Assembly: GCA_001604135.1 (NCBI GenBank)
Contig: LVAT01000013.1
Coordinates: forward strand, 62,001 to 126,000
Length of the DNA: 64,000 nt
Direction: 5' to 3'
DNA from: Clostridiales bacterium Firm_14
Lineage (GTDB): Bacteria > Bacillota > Clostridia > Saccharofermentanales > Saccharofermentanaceae
The first letter of the stretch is position 1. Each line of letters opens with the position of its first letter. Shown here piece by piece: positions 51,943-60,708 of the stretch. The notes beneath the pieces are model-generated. The model was given only the letters and a program-made list of their open reading frames with translations. It made no database searches and was not told the DNA's origin. The position numbers and the translations under genes are program-made.

Positions 51943-53963
51943 ACGTAACCGTCGCTAAGTCATCAGGATTCTGTTTTGGCGTCAAAAATGCCGTTACGGC
52001 TGCGCAGGATGCAGTCGCTTCAAGTAATGACGGCAAGACGCTTGTGATGCTTGGCGAGATCGTTCATAACAAATATGTAGTAGATGAACTTGTAAAGGGC
52101 GGGTTCATAATCTGCGATAAGGCAGAAGACTGCCCTGATAATTCTGTCGTAATAGTAAGAGCCCACGGCGTAACTCCTGATGAAATAGAGATATTGAAGT
52201 CAAAAAACTGCGATATCAGGGACATGACATGCCCCTTTGTCTCGAAGATCCATAAGATCGTAAAGGAAAATGCGCAGAAGGGAATGAATATTATAATCGC
52301 CGGAACCAAAGGCCATCCTGAGGTAACGGGCATTCTGGGTGAAGCAGAAGAATATGGCGTCAAATGCGCTGTTATCAAGGCTCCGGAGGATCTTGATACC
52401 CTTGATTTTCCGCTTGAATCCGCCATTTTGATATCGCAGACGACGTTCTCCAGCGACACTTTTAAAAAAATATGCCAATTTGTTAAAAATAAAATTGAAA
52501 AATATAATGTTTTTGATACAATATGTATTACGACTGAAAGTAGGCAAAAGGAAGCCGCTTCGCTCTCTGAGGCATCAGATTCGATGATAGTCATCGGTTC
52601 TGCTCACAGTTCGAACACCACTAAGCTTTTGGACATCTGCAAAGGTCGTTGTGCAAGAACATTCCTTGTGAATTCCGGCACAGAGGTTAGAAGCCTTATT
52701 CAAAATGGGGACATACTTCCAACTGATAAGATCGGGATCACAGCGGGTGCATCTACACCGGAAGCTATTATTTTGGAGGTTGTTCAACAAATGAACGAAG
52801 AAGAGAAGATCACAAATCAGGGCTTTGACACAGAATTTGCCAATGCTGTCGATTTAATTGCGCAGGTTAGAAGAGGTGCTGTAGTAAAGGGCACGATCAC
52901 ATCTGCAGACGACGACTATGTTTATGTAGACGTACACGACAAGTCCGAAGGAAGAATTTCACGTAAGGAGTTTGATTCGGATCCTGAATTCGATCTTGAT
53001 AAGGCTATTGCCGACCACGTTGAAGTTACCGTTAAGGTCAGAAGCATCAAGAATTCCGATCAGGGCAAGGAAATCATCCTTTCTAAGAACGACGTAGAGT
53101 CTGAGAAGGGCAGAGCTGAGATCGAGGAAGCTTATAAGAACAAGACTCCTATCACTGTTAAGATCACACGTACTGTTAAGGACGGCGTTATCGGTTCTTA
53201 CAAGGGCGTTGACATCTATATCCACAGAACACAGATCAAGACCGGCGAAGTTAAGGATTTAGAGTCTTATGTTGGCCAGACATTAGACATCCTCGTAACT
53301 AAGTTCGATACAGAGAAGGGCCGTCTCAGAATCTCCGGAAGCCACAGGATCATCGTTTCCGAAGAGCGCCGCAAGAAGAGCGCTGAGATCTGGGATAACA
53401 TTGAAGAAGGCAAGCACTACACAGGTGTTGTTAGAAGCCTTGTTGATTTCGGTGCTTTCATCGACATCGGCGGTGTTGACGGACTCGTACACGTTAGTGA
53501 GCTCTCATGGAGCCGCAACGCTAAGCCTGCTGACGTATTGAAGGTTGGCGAGGAAGTTGACGTTTACGTTAAGTCTTTCGATAAGGAAACAAAGAAGATC
53601 TCTTTGGGCTACAAGAAGCTTGAGGACGATCCTTACTATGCAATCGAAGAGAGAATGCCTGTTGGCTGCGTAGTTCAGGGTACTGTAGTACGTCTCACAA
53701 AGTTCGGTGCTTTCGTTCAGCTTGAGCCCGATCTCGACGCTCTCTGCCACGTATCCCAGATCTCTTCCAGAAGACTTGAGAAGCCTGAGGATGCTCTTTC
53801 CGTAGGCCAGGTTGTTCAGGCTAAGGTCATCAAGATCGAACCTGAGGAGAGAAGAATCTCTATCTCCATCAAGGAAGTAGCTCCCATCGATCCTGAGATC
53901 CCTGAGGAAGAAGCTGCTGAAGAAGCTTCCGAAGAGGCTCCTGCAGAGACAACAGAAGAGTAA
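51939..53963 (+). CDS. ispH-rpsA: IspH-ribosomal protein S1 fusion
   Basis: A 674-residue two-part protein. Residues 1-285 are IspH (LytB), the [4Fe-4S] enzyme of the last MEP-pathway step, with cluster ligands C12 in GFCFGV, C98 in MTCPFV and C196 in DTICITT. Residues about 300-655 hold four S1 RNA-binding repeats (for example VVRSLVDFGAFIDIGGVDGLVHVSELSW and VVRLTKFGAFVQLEP) of ribosomal protein S1, followed by an acidic tail. The fusion is known in clostridia. The ATG overlaps the cmk stop (ATGA), and a terminator follows. Dxr, another MEP-pathway enzyme, is encoded at 61615. Confidence 0.96.
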   Translation: MNVTVAKSSGFCFGVKNAVTAAQDAVASSNDGKTLVMLGEIVHNKYVVDELVKGGFIICDKAEDCPDNSVVIVRAHGVTPDEIEILKSKNCDIRDMTCPFVSKIHKIVKENAQKGMNIIIAGTKGHPEVTGILGEAEEYGVKCAVIKAPEDLDTLDFPLESAILISQTTFSSDTFKKICQFVKNKIEKYNVFDTICITTESRQKEAASLSEASDSMIVIGSAHSSNTTKLLDICKGRCARTFLVNSGTEVRSLIQNGDILPTDKIGITAGASTPEAIILEVVQQMNEEEKITNQGFDTEFANAVDLIAQVRRGAVVKGTITSADDDYVYVDVHDKSEGRISRKEFDSDPEFDLDKAIADHVEVTVKVRSIKNSDQGKEIILSKNDVESEKGRAEIEEAYKNKTPITVKITRTVKDGVIGSYKGVDIYIHRTQIKTGEVKDLESYVGQTLDILVTKFDTEKGRLRISGSHRIIVSEERRKKSAEIWDNIEEGKHYTGVVRSLVDFGAFIDIGGVDGLVHVSELSWSRNAKPADVLKVGEEVDVYVKSFDKETKKISLGYKKLEDDPYYAIEERMPVGCVVQGTVVRLTKFGAFVQLEPDLDALCHVSQISSRRLEKPEDALSVGQVVQAKVIKIEPEERRISISIKEVAPIDPEIPEEEAAEEASEEAPAETTEE

Positions 53964-53984
53964 TTTAGTAATAAATTGACTTCA

Positions 53985-54016
53985 AAGGCTGTCACATAAG
54001 TGGCAGCCTTTATTAT
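53985..54016 (+). terminator. terminator of the ispH-rpsA transcript
   Basis: GGCTGTCAC (53987-53995) pairs with GTGGCAGCC (54000-54008) and is followed by a T-rich stretch. The stem belongs to the same family as those at 8185 and 36641. Confidence 0.85.
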
Positions 54017-54085
54017 TTCAGACGTATGTTTTAAAGGCATTTGCGGGTTTGTAAAAGTATTTTTTCGATATTTGATATTTATATC

Positions 54086-54114
54086 TTGCATAATTTTATC
54101 CGTTGTTATAAAAT
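54086..54114 (+). promoter_or_regulatory. promoter of the tRNA-Pro pair
   Basis: TTGCAT (54086-54091) and TAAAAT (54109-54114) are 17 bases apart, 29 bases before the first tRNA-Pro. The -10 box is identical to that of tRNA-Leu. Confidence 0.65.
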
Positions 54115-54143
54115 TTATAGGCTTGTTAGAGGAAATACTCCAT

Positions 54144-54219
54144 CGGGGTGTGGCTCAGGTGGTAGAGTGCCTGCTTCGGGAGCAGGAGGCCGTGGGTTCA
54201 AGTCCCGCCACTCCGACCA
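54144..54219 (+). tRNA. tRNA-Pro (anticodon CGG)
   Basis: A 76-base tRNA. Acceptor CGGGGTG pairs with CACTCCG (one G-U pair), followed by A and an encoded CCA. The anticodon stem CCTGC/GCAGG holds loop TTCGGGA, giving CGG at 54177-54179, which reads CCG. Confidence 0.96.
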
Positions 54220-54247
54220 ATATTTTTCCTTAACGAGGCGTGTTCAT

Positions 54248-54324
54248 CGGGGTGTAGCTCAGGTGGCTAGAGTGCTTGCTTAGGGAGCAAGAGGTCGTGG
54301 GTTCAAGTCCCGTCACTCCGACCA
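54248..54324 (+). tRNA. tRNA-Pro (anticodon AGG)
   Basis: A 77-base tRNA 28 bases after the first and very similar to it. Acceptor CGGGGTG pairs with CACTCCG, followed by ACCA. The anticodon stem CTTGC/GCAAG holds loop TTAGGGA, so the anticodon is AGG (54282-54284), reading CCU, and CCC too if A34 is deaminated to inosine. An A34 proline tRNA is unusual in bacteria. Confidence 0.95.
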
Positions 54325-54333
54325 AAGATAAAG

Positions 54334-54364
54334 ACCTTCGTACTTTTGTGCGAAGGTTTTTTCT
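54334..54364 (+). terminator. terminator after the tRNA-Pro pair
   Basis: ACCTTCG (54334-54340) pairs with CGAAGGT (54351-54357), extended by TAC/GTG, and is followed by a run of T. Confidence 0.88.
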
Positions 54365-54425
54365 TTGCATTGAAATCTAAACATAATGATATAATCGAAC
54401 TATTCTTACAAAGGCGGTGGATTCC

Positions 54426-55259
54426 ATGAGTCGAGCAGATGATATTTTCGATGAGAACATTAGAACGATACTTAATTCAGGCTATTCAACCATCAATGAC
54501 AAGGTAAGGCCCCATTGGGCTGATGACGGTGCACCGGCTTATACGTATAAGGCGTTCTGCATCGTAAACCGTTATAACCTTGCCGAGGAATTCCCGATGT
54601 TCACACAGCGCTGGATCAATTTCAAGGCAGCTGTTGATGAGCTCCTCTGGATCTGGCAGAAGAAATCCAACAATGTAAATGATCTTAATTCGCATATCTG
54701 GGATGCATGGGCTGACGAGACCGGTTCTATCGGCAAGGCTTACGGCTACCAGTTAGGCGTTAAGCATAAGTATAAGGAAGGCGAGTTTGACCAGGTCGAC
54801 CGCGTGCTTTTCGATCTGAAGAACAATCCTTCTTCACGAAGGATCATGACAAACATCTATGTTCATCAGGATCTTTCCGAGATGCACCTTTATCCCTGCG
54901 CTTATTCAATGACATTCAACGTTACAGGCAATAAGCTCAATGCGATCCTTAACCAGAGAAGTAACGACATGCTCGTTGCAAATGCCTGGAACGTATGCCA
55001 GTACGCAGTTCTGGTACATCTCATGGCAAGATGCTCCGGCCTTGAAGTAGGCGAGTTCGTTCACGTTATCGCTGACGCGCACATCTATGACAGACACGTT
55101 GATATCGTAAAAGAGCTTATCGAGATGCCTAAGTATCCTGCTCCGAAGCTCGTACTTGACGAAGGTATCACTGATTTCTATCAGTTCACAACAGATAACA
55201 TCAGACTCGAAGGCTATGAGGCCGGCCCCAAGATCAAGGGCATTCCCGTAGCAGTCTGA
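54426..55259 (+). CDS. thyA: thymidylate synthase
   Basis: A 277-residue ThyA that methylates dUMP to dTMP with methylenetetrahydrofolate. The active cysteine is C158 in LYPCAYSMTF, phosphate-binding arginines lie in SSRRIM (138-139), and LNQRSNDMLVANAWNVCQYAVLVH and HVIADAHIYDRHV are typical. The usual PCH after the catalytic cysteine reads PCAY here, as in some Bacillus-type enzymes. ATG at 54426 fits the AAGGCGGTGG ribosome site; a GTG nine bases earlier is less likely. FolA, which recycles the dihydrofolate made, is two genes downstream. Confidence 0.93.
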   Translation: MSRADDIFDENIRTILNSGYSTINDKVRPHWADDGAPAYTYKAFCIVNRYNLAEEFPMFTQRWINFKAAVDELLWIWQKKSNNVNDLNSHIWDAWADETGSIGKAYGYQLGVKHKYKEGEFDQVDRVLFDLKNNPSSRRIMTNIYVHQDLSEMHLYPCAYSMTFNVTGNKLNAILNQRSNDMLVANAWNVCQYAVLVHLMARCSGLEVGEFVHVIADAHIYDRHVDIVKELIEMPKYPAPKLVLDEGITDFYQFTTDNIRLEGYEAGPKIKGIPVAV

Positions 55260-55273
55260 TCCGGCGGTATTAA

Positions 55274-55987
55274 ATGAAGTTAATCTTTATCAGACACGGG
55301 GATCCTGATTACGAGAAGGATTCCTTAACAGAAAAGGGCTGGCGCGAGGCTGAGATCCTTGCAAAGCGCGTAGCAACCTGGGACATCAAGCAGATATACT
55401 GTTCGCCTTTGGGCAGGGCCAAGGATACCTGCTCCGTATCGCTCAAAGAGACCGGCAGGGAAGCGATTACATGTGAATGGCTCCAAGAGTTCTATTACAG
55501 GATCTGGGACGAGCAGGCAGGCGAGTGGACCATTGCCTGGGATTTTTATCCGAGAGACTTTAACCACCGTGATGACTTCCACGATAAGGACCTGTGGTAT
55601 GAGACCGAGATAATGAAGTCCGGCAATATCAAGGAACACGCTCAGGAAGTCTTTGCAGGCTTTGACGCACTTCTCGAAAAGCACGGCTATAAGAGAAATG
55701 ACAGAGGCTTTTACGACGTAACAGAGCATAATGATGACAATATCGTATTCTTCAGCCACTTCGGCGTTACGGCGCTTATCATGAGCCATCTTATCGGTGT
55801 AGCGGCTCCTGTGATCTGGCAGGGAATGATGATGGCTCCGACTTCGATAACCGTAATGGGTTCAGAGGAAAGGATACAGGGCGAAGCAAGCTTCAGAGTA
55901 CAGACCTTCGCTGATTCAAGGCATCTTCTTGAAGCCGGAGAACCGATATCACAATCAGGATATTTTACTAAGATATTTGAGGGGTAA
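55274..55987 (+). CDS. histidine phosphatase (phosphoglycerate mutase-like)
   Basis: A 237-residue histidine phosphatase superfamily protein. The phospho-histidine is H8 in FIRHGDPDYE, with YCSPLGRAKDT as the second arginine motif and FFSHFGVTALI carrying the later histidine. It likely removes phosphate from a small molecule; the substrate is unknown. It lies between thyA and folA with short gaps, so it belongs to the same transcript. Confidence 0.85.
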   Translation: MKLIFIRHGDPDYEKDSLTEKGWREAEILAKRVATWDIKQIYCSPLGRAKDTCSVSLKETGREAITCEWLQEFYYRIWDEQAGEWTIAWDFYPRDFNHRDDFHDKDLWYETEIMKSGNIKEHAQEVFAGFDALLEKHGYKRNDRGFYDVTEHNDDNIVFFSHFGVTALIMSHLIGVAAPVIWQGMMMAPTSITVMGSEERIQGEASFRVQTFADSRHLLEAGEPISQSGYFTKIFEG

Positions 55988-55991
55988 TGAC

Positions 55992-56483
55992 ATGATCGCA
56001 ATTTCAGCAGTAGACAAGAATTGGGCAATCGGCAACCAGGGACATCTTCTTATCTCGCTCCCTGAGGACCAGAAGGGCGTATTTAAGAAATACACGGCAG
56101 GACATACCGTTGTTTACGGAAGAAAGACTCTTGAGACTTTCCCCGGTCAGAGACTTCTGCCTGACAGAGTAAATATCATAATGTCCAGAAGTTTTGAATA
56201 CGAGAAGGAGGGCGCGATGGTCCTTCATTCCGTATCTGAGCTTGAGGATTTCCTCTCTCTTACGGCTGATGAAGTATATCTTATCGGCGGAGCGTCGCTT
56301 TATAACTCGCTTATCGAGCTCTGCGACAAGGCCATCATCACGAGCATAAGAGCTGAATTTGAGGCTGACTGCTGGTTCCCGAATCTCGACGAAGATCCTG
56401 ATTGGGAGCTTGTAGAGGAAGAGCCTCCCGTAATGAGCGCCAAGGGCGTTGAGTTCACGGTAAAACACTATCAGAGAAAGTGA
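55992..56483 (+). CDS. folA: dihydrofolate reductase
   Basis: A 163-residue DHFR. MIAISAVDKNWAIGNQGHLL is the folate-binding N-terminus, VVYGRKTLETFPGQRLLPDR the NADPH region, and EVYLIGGASLYNSL the second cofactor motif. It regenerates tetrahydrofolate after ThyA. I chose the ATG at 55992, which has a GAGGGG ribosome site; an upstream TTG at 55929 would overlap the phosphatase gene deeply. The residue after the WAIG loop is Q, N-rich, and looks normal. Confidence 0.95.
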   Translation: MIAISAVDKNWAIGNQGHLLISLPEDQKGVFKKYTAGHTVVYGRKTLETFPGQRLLPDRVNIIMSRSFEYEKEGAMVLHSVSELEDFLSLTADEVYLIGGASLYNSLIELCDKAIITSIRAEFEADCWFPNLDEDPDWELVEEEPPVMSAKGVEFTVKHYQRK

Positions 56484-56513
56484 TCTCGCCCTATATATAT
56501 TAAATATAAAATT

Positions 56514-56542
56514 AGCCCTTGCACTTGCAGGGGCTATTTGTT
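56514..56542 (+). terminator. terminator after folA, overlapping the rpsB promoter
   Basis: A 22-base hairpin, AGCCCTTGC with GCAGGGGCT (56514-56535), is followed by ATTTGTT. The same bases contain the -35 box of the next promoter. Confidence 0.65.
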
Positions 56543-56547
56543 AGAAT
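56519..56547 (+). promoter_or_regulatory. promoter of the rpsB-tsf operon
   Basis: TTGCAC (56519-56524) and TAGAAT (56542-56547) are 17 bases apart, about 95 bases before rpsB. Confidence 0.65.
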
Positions 56548-56565
56548 ACACGAGCATAAAAATCA

Positions 56566-56618
56566 CGCATACACTCCGACTGTGGCCAATTTGAGCTGAA
56601 TATTACTTGGTGTATGCG
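56566..56618 (+). promoter_or_regulatory. rpsB leader stem, candidate autoregulatory site
   Basis: CGCATACAC (56566-56574) and GTGTATGCG (56610-56618) form a perfect nine-base-pair helix around 35 bases in the 5' leader, ending about 15 bases before the AGGAGG ribosome site. Ribosomal protein operons are often controlled by such leaders; binding by S2 is inference. Confidence 0.5.
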
Positions 56619-56642
56619 GAAGAAAACAGGAGGATTTATTTT

Positions 56643-57452
56643 ATGCCAGTTATTTTAATGAAGCAGCTTCTTGAAGCAGGTGTACACTTCGGTCACCAGA
56701 CTCGTCGTTGGAACCCTAAGATGAACGAGTACATCTTCACGGAGCGTAACTCAATCCACATCATCGATTTGCAGAAGACAGTCAAGAAGGTCGACGAGGC
56801 CTATGACGCTATGCGCGAGCTCGCTGAGAAGGGTGATATCCTTTTCGTAGGTACAAAGAAGCAGGCTCAGGATTCCATCAAGGAAGAAGCTCAGCGTTGC
56901 GGACAGTTCTATGTTAACTATCGTTGGCTTGGTGGTACTCTCACAAACTTCGTAACAATCAAGAAGAGAGTTGCAAGACTCGAAGAGCTCCGCAGAATGG
57001 AAGCAGACGGTTCTTTCGAACTCAGAACAAAGAAGGAAGTTGCTAAGCTTAAGCTCGAGATGACAAAGCTCGATCAGAACCTCGGCGGTATCGTTGGTAT
57101 GGTTAAGCTCCCTGCAGCTCTTTTCATCGTTGACACAAAGAAGGAGCACAATGCAGTTGCAGAAGCTAAGAGACTTGGTATCCCGATCGTTGCTATCGTT
57201 GATACAAACTGCGATCCTGATGAAGTTGACTATGTAATCCCCGGTAATGACGACGCTATCCGTGCAGTTAAGCTCATCACAGCTAAGATGGCTGACGCTG
57301 TTATCGAAGCTCATCAGGGTGAGGATGCAACATCTGAGGGTATGGATCTTGATTCCGCTGACGCTAAGGCTGCTACAGCAGAAGTTGCTGAAGAGCAGGC
57401 TGCCCAGGAAGCTGGCGAGAAGTCCATCGAAGAGATCGCTTCCGAGTCTTAA
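56643..57452 (+). CDS. rpsB: 30S ribosomal protein S2
   Basis: A 269-residue S2 counted from the ATG at 56643, which lies nine bases after AGGAGG. Signatures are [29 protein letters not shown] and [13 protein letters not shown]. The last 40 residues are an acidic, Ala/Glu-rich extension not found in shorter S2 proteins. It sits on the 30S back and is needed to recruit S1. tsf follows as in nearly all bacteria. Confidence 0.97.
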   Translation: MPVILMKQLLEAGVHFGHQTRRWNPKMNEYIFTERNSIHIIDLQKTVKKVDEAYDAMRELAEKGDILFVGTKKQAQDSIKEEAQRCGQFYVNYRWLGGTLTNFVTIKKRVARLEELRRMEADGSFELRTKKEVAKLKLEMTKLDQNLGGIVGMVKLPAALFIVDTKKEHNAVAEAKRLGIPIVAIVDTNCDPDEVDYVIPGNDDAIRAVKLITAKMADAVIEAHQGEDATSEGMDLDSADAKAATAEVAEEQAAQEAGEKSIEEIASES

Positions 57453-57488
57453 TTTCAATCTTAACTAAAATCGCAAAGGAGAATATAT

Positions 57489-58427
57489 ATGGCAGTTACA
57501 GCACAACAGGTAAAAGAACTCCGTGAGCTCACAGATTGCGGCATCATGGACTGCAAGAAGGCACTTATCGAGTGCGAAGGTGATATCGAGAAGGCTAAGG
57601 CTTGGCTTCGTGAGAAGGGTATGGCTAAGGCTGAGAAGAAGTCCGCCAGAATCGCTGCAGAGGGTGCAGTTGTTTCCAAGATCGCAGACGACAAGAAGTC
57701 CGGTGTTCTCGTAGAGATCAACATCGAGACAGACTTCGCTGCTAACACAGATAAGTTCAAGGCTTTCACTGACGCTGTTGCTACACACATCCTTACAAAG
57801 AAGCCTGCAAACATCGAAGAGCTCATGGCTCAGCCTCTTTACAATGACGAGTCCAAGACAGTTGAGATCTTCCAGAAGGAAGCTATCGCTGATATCGGTG
57901 AGAACACATCCATCAGAAGATTCGTTATCTATGAGGTAGAGGGCAACGGTGCTGTTGCTTCTTACATCCACATGGGTGGTAAGGTAGGCGTTTTCGTTGA
58001 GGTTACAACAGACGACGATTCCGTTATCAACAAGCCTGAGTTCGCTGATTTCGCTAAGAACATCGGCATGCAGGTTGCTTCCATGAGACCTAACTGGGTT
58101 ACAGAGGATGAAGTTCCCCAGGCAGAGCTCGACAAGGAAGTTGACATCATCAAGAACAAGGCTCTCGAAGAGGGTAAGCCTGAGAAGATCATCATGGACA
58201 GGATCGTTCCCGGCCAGATCAAGAACTTCTACAAGCTCAACTGCCTCGTTGACCAGGAGTTCTTCAGAGATGACGATCTCACAATCTCCCAGTACATCGA
58301 TCAGTCAATCAAGGCTATCGGCGCTAACGTTTCCGTTGTACGTTTCACACGTTTCGGTCTTGGCGAAGGTATCGAGAAGAAGGTTGACGATTTCGCTGAG
58401 GAAGTCAGAAAGCAGGCTGGTCTCTGA
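57489..58427 (+). CDS. tsf: elongation factor Ts
   Basis: A 312-residue EF-Ts, the nucleotide exchange factor for EF-Tu. The UBA-like N-terminus (VKELRELTDCGIMDCKKAL) and EINIETDFAANTDKF, then the coiled-coil and core domains (YIHMGGKVGVFVEV), are clear. An AAAGGAG ribosome site precedes the ATG, and a strong terminator follows. Confidence 0.97.
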   Translation: MAVTAQQVKELRELTDCGIMDCKKALIECEGDIEKAKAWLREKGMAKAEKKSARIAAEGAVVSKIADDKKSGVLVEINIETDFAANTDKFKAFTDAVATHILTKKPANIEELMAQPLYNDESKTVEIFQKEAIADIGENTSIRRFVIYEVEGNGAVASYIHMGGKVGVFVEVTTDDDSVINKPEFADFAKNIGMQVASMRPNWVTEDEVPQAELDKEVDIIKNKALEEGKPEKIIMDRIVPGQIKNFYKLNCLVDQEFFRDDDLTISQYIDQSIKAIGANVSVVRFTRFGLGEGIEKKVDDFAEEVRKQAGL

Positions 58428-58455
58428 TAGACCGTCTGATCTTAAATCAGTCAAT

Positions 58456-58488
58456 AACCCCGCACTTAAACGGTGCGGGGTTTTCTTT
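58456..58488 (+). terminator. terminator of the rpsB-tsf operon
   Basis: CCCCGCAC pairs with GTGCGGGG across a short loop (about 58458-58480) and is followed by TTTTCTTTT. Confidence 0.93.
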
Positions 58489-58628
58489 TGGTCAGTTTTC
58501 GAAAAGTTTGACTTGCCTGTTAGGGCGATTTTGCGGTTGCGCCTATATTTATTAATATAAAGGTTCACCTTGGGACAAATTATTGATAAAATCTATTGAA
58601 AGATATTTTCGCGGAGGTAAATACCTTT

Positions 58629-59342
58629 ATGGGTGATACAAAATACAAGCGTATTCTTTTGAAGATATCCGGTGAGGCTTTGGCAGGCGATGCCAAGATC
58701 GGTATCAATGACGAAGTTCTTAAAGAAATCTCAACAAGCATCAAAGCAGTTTCTGATCTCGGCGTACAGGTTGCCGTAGTCGTTGGCGGCGGTAACTTCT
58801 GGAGAGGAAGATCTTCTGAGCAGATGGACAGAGTTACTGCAGACCACATGGGAATGCTTGCTACTCTTATGAACTCCCTCGCTCTTTCTGACGCTTTGGA
58901 GCAGCTTGGTGCAGTTACGAGAGTCTTGTCTGCAATCGAAGTAAGACAGATGGCAGAGCCTTATATCAGAAAGAGAGCTGTAAGACACTTGGAGAAGGGC
59001 CGTATCGTAATCTTCGCATGCGGAACCGGCAACCCTTATTTCTCAACTGATTCAGGTGCTGCTTTAAGAGCTACTGAGATTGGTGCTGACGTATTGCTTA
59101 AGGCTACAATGGTTGACGGTGTATATGACAAGGATCCCAAGAAGTTCCCTGACGCTGTTAAGTATGAGAAGGTAACTTACGATGAAGTCCTTAAGAATGA
59201 CCTCAAGGTAATGGATGCTACAGCTGCAGCTCACTGCCGTGATAACCGTACCAAGATGCTTGTTTTCTCTATGGAAGATCCCGAGAACATCGTAAGGATC
59301 GTAAAGGGCGAAAACCTCGGAACACTCGTTGTAAAAGAATAA
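58629..59342 (+). CDS. pyrH: UMP kinase
   Basis: A 237-residue UMP kinase of the amino acid kinase fold, making [29 protein letters not shown] and [19 protein letters not shown] are hallmarks. The ATG at 58629 is chosen because of GGAGGT ten bases before it; a TTG at 58596 is also open. It starts a new transcript after the tsf terminator, though no convincing promoter hexamers were found in the 140-base gap. frr follows. Confidence 0.95.
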   Translation: MGDTKYKRILLKISGEALAGDAKIGINDEVLKEISTSIKAVSDLGVQVAVVVGGGNFWRGRSSEQMDRVTADHMGMLATLMNSLALSDALEQLGAVTRVLSAIEVRQMAEPYIRKRAVRHLEKGRIVIFACGTGNPYFSTDSGAALRATEIGADVLLKATMVDGVYDKDPKKFPDAVKYEKVTYDEVLKNDLKVMDATAAAHCRDNRTKMLVFSMEDPENIVRIVKGENLGTLVVKE

Positions 59343-59367
59343 ATTTAAATAATAGGAGGCTTGAATT

Positions 59368-59940
59368 ATGGCAATGATCGAGATCACAAAGAAAGATTAC
59401 GATGATATCGAAGCAAAAATGCAGAAGTGCATCGATAACCTTCAGGAGAACCTCAACACAATCCGTGCCGGACGTGCTAATCCGCACGTTTTGGATAAGA
59501 TCCAGGTTGAGTATTACGGAGCAATGTCTCCGCTTAATGCCGTAGCCAACATTCAGGTTCCTGAGGCAAGAATGATCACATTATCACCTTGGGATCCGAA
59601 GATGCTCAAGGAGATCGAGCATGCCATCCAGGCTTCCGATCTCGGCATCAATCCTACAAACGACGGTAAGATGATTAGACTCGTTTTCCCTATGCTTACA
59701 GAGGAAAGACGTAAGGATCTTGTTAAACAGGTTAAGGTATACGGCGACGAGACAAAGGTAGTTGTCCGTAACAACCGCCGTGACGCTATCGACAAGATGC
59801 GTGCAGCTAACAAGAAGAAGGAACTTACAGACGATCTTCTTAAGGAATTCGAAGAGAAGGTCCAGAAGATCACAGATAAGTTTACTGCTGAAGTAGACAA
59901 GGTCTGCGAGACAAAGAATAAGGAACTGATGGAGATCTGA
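59368..59940 (+). CDS. frr: ribosome recycling factor
   Basis: A 190-residue RRF that, with EF-G, splits the post-termination ribosome. NLNTIRAGRANPHVLDKIQVEYYGA, LSPWDPKMLKEIEHAI and the helix KQVKVYGDETKVVVRNNRRDAIDKMR are conserved; the protein is slightly longer than the usual 185 residues. AGGAGG lies upstream, and the stop shares a base with the uppS ATG. Confidence 0.97.
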   Translation: MAMIEITKKDYDDIEAKMQKCIDNLQENLNTIRAGRANPHVLDKIQVEYYGAMSPLNAVANIQVPEARMITLSPWDPKMLKEIEHAIQASDLGINPTNDGKMIRLVFPMLTEERRKDLVKQVKVYGDETKVVVRNNRRDAIDKMRAANKKKELTDDLLKEFEEKVQKITDKFTAEVDKVCETKNKELMEI

Positions 59941-60707
59941 TGGCCTTATTCGGTAATAAACAGGAAAAGACTTATGATACGGGAGACCTTAAGGTCCCCG
60001 TATCTTTGGGTGTAATAATGGACGGCAACGGAAGATGGGCTACACAAAGGCATCTTCCGAGATCAGCCGGACACAAGGTTGGCGCGGAGAACCTCAAAGA
60101 GCTCTGCAGAAACTGCGTAAGATACGGCGTTAAATATCTTACGGTCTATGCATTCTCCACTGAAAACTGGTCAAGACCCCAGCCGGAAGTCGATTTTCTC
60201 ATGAAGCTCTTCGTAGAGCTTTTCGACAAGTATGACGCAGAGCTCGCAGAAGAAGGCATCAGAGTAAGATTTACCGGTGATGATTCAGAGCTCCCGCCTA
60301 AGGTCAGAGAAGTATGCAAGACTGCCGAGGAGAGATCTAAAGACCGTCCAAACATGCAGCTCATAGTTGCACTTAATTACGGCGGAAGAAGAGAGATCGT
60401 AAACAGTTTCCGCCAGCTTGCAGAACAGGTAAAGGCAGGAACACTGGAACCTTCTGATATCACTGAGAAGATGATCTCCGATAATATGTATCTTCCGGAC
60501 GTTCCTGATCCGGAACTTATCATCAGACCGAGCGGCGAGATGAGACTCTCCAATTTCCTTTTGTGGGAAAGCGCATATTCGGAATTCTGGGTTTCTGATA
60601 CTTTGTGGCCTGACTTCGGTTATGAAGACCTGACTCAGGCATTCAGGGATTTTGCAGGCAGAGACAGACGCTTCGGCGGATTATCTAAGAAAGACAGTAA
60701 GGCTTAA
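59940..60707 (+). CDS. uppS: undecaprenyl diphosphate synthase
   Basis: A 255-residue cis-prenyltransferase that makes the C55 carrier lipid for wall synthesis. The catalytic aspartate is D28 in GVIMDGNGRWA; YLTVYAFSTENWSRP and PDPELIIRPSGEMRLSNFLLWE are diagnostic. It overlaps frr by one base, and cdsA starts one base after its stop. Confidence 0.96.
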   Translation: MALFGNKQEKTYDTGDLKVPVSLGVIMDGNGRWATQRHLPRSAGHKVGAENLKELCRNCVRYGVKYLTVYAFSTENWSRPQPEVDFLMKLFVELFDKYDAELAEEGIRVRFTGDDSELPPKVREVCKTAEERSKDRPNMQLIVALNYGGRREIVNSFRQLAEQVKAGTLEPSDITEKMISDNMYLPDVPDPELIIRPSGEMRLSNFLLWESAYSEFWVSDTLWPDFGYEDLTQAFRDFAGRDRRFGGLSKKDSKA

Positions 60708-60708
60708 A

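Noticed and set aside
56751-57458. Open frames on the minus strand across rpsB and tsf
   Set aside because: They mirror highly biased codon use in strongly expressed ribosomal genes and encode cysteine/serine/leucine-rich nonsense.
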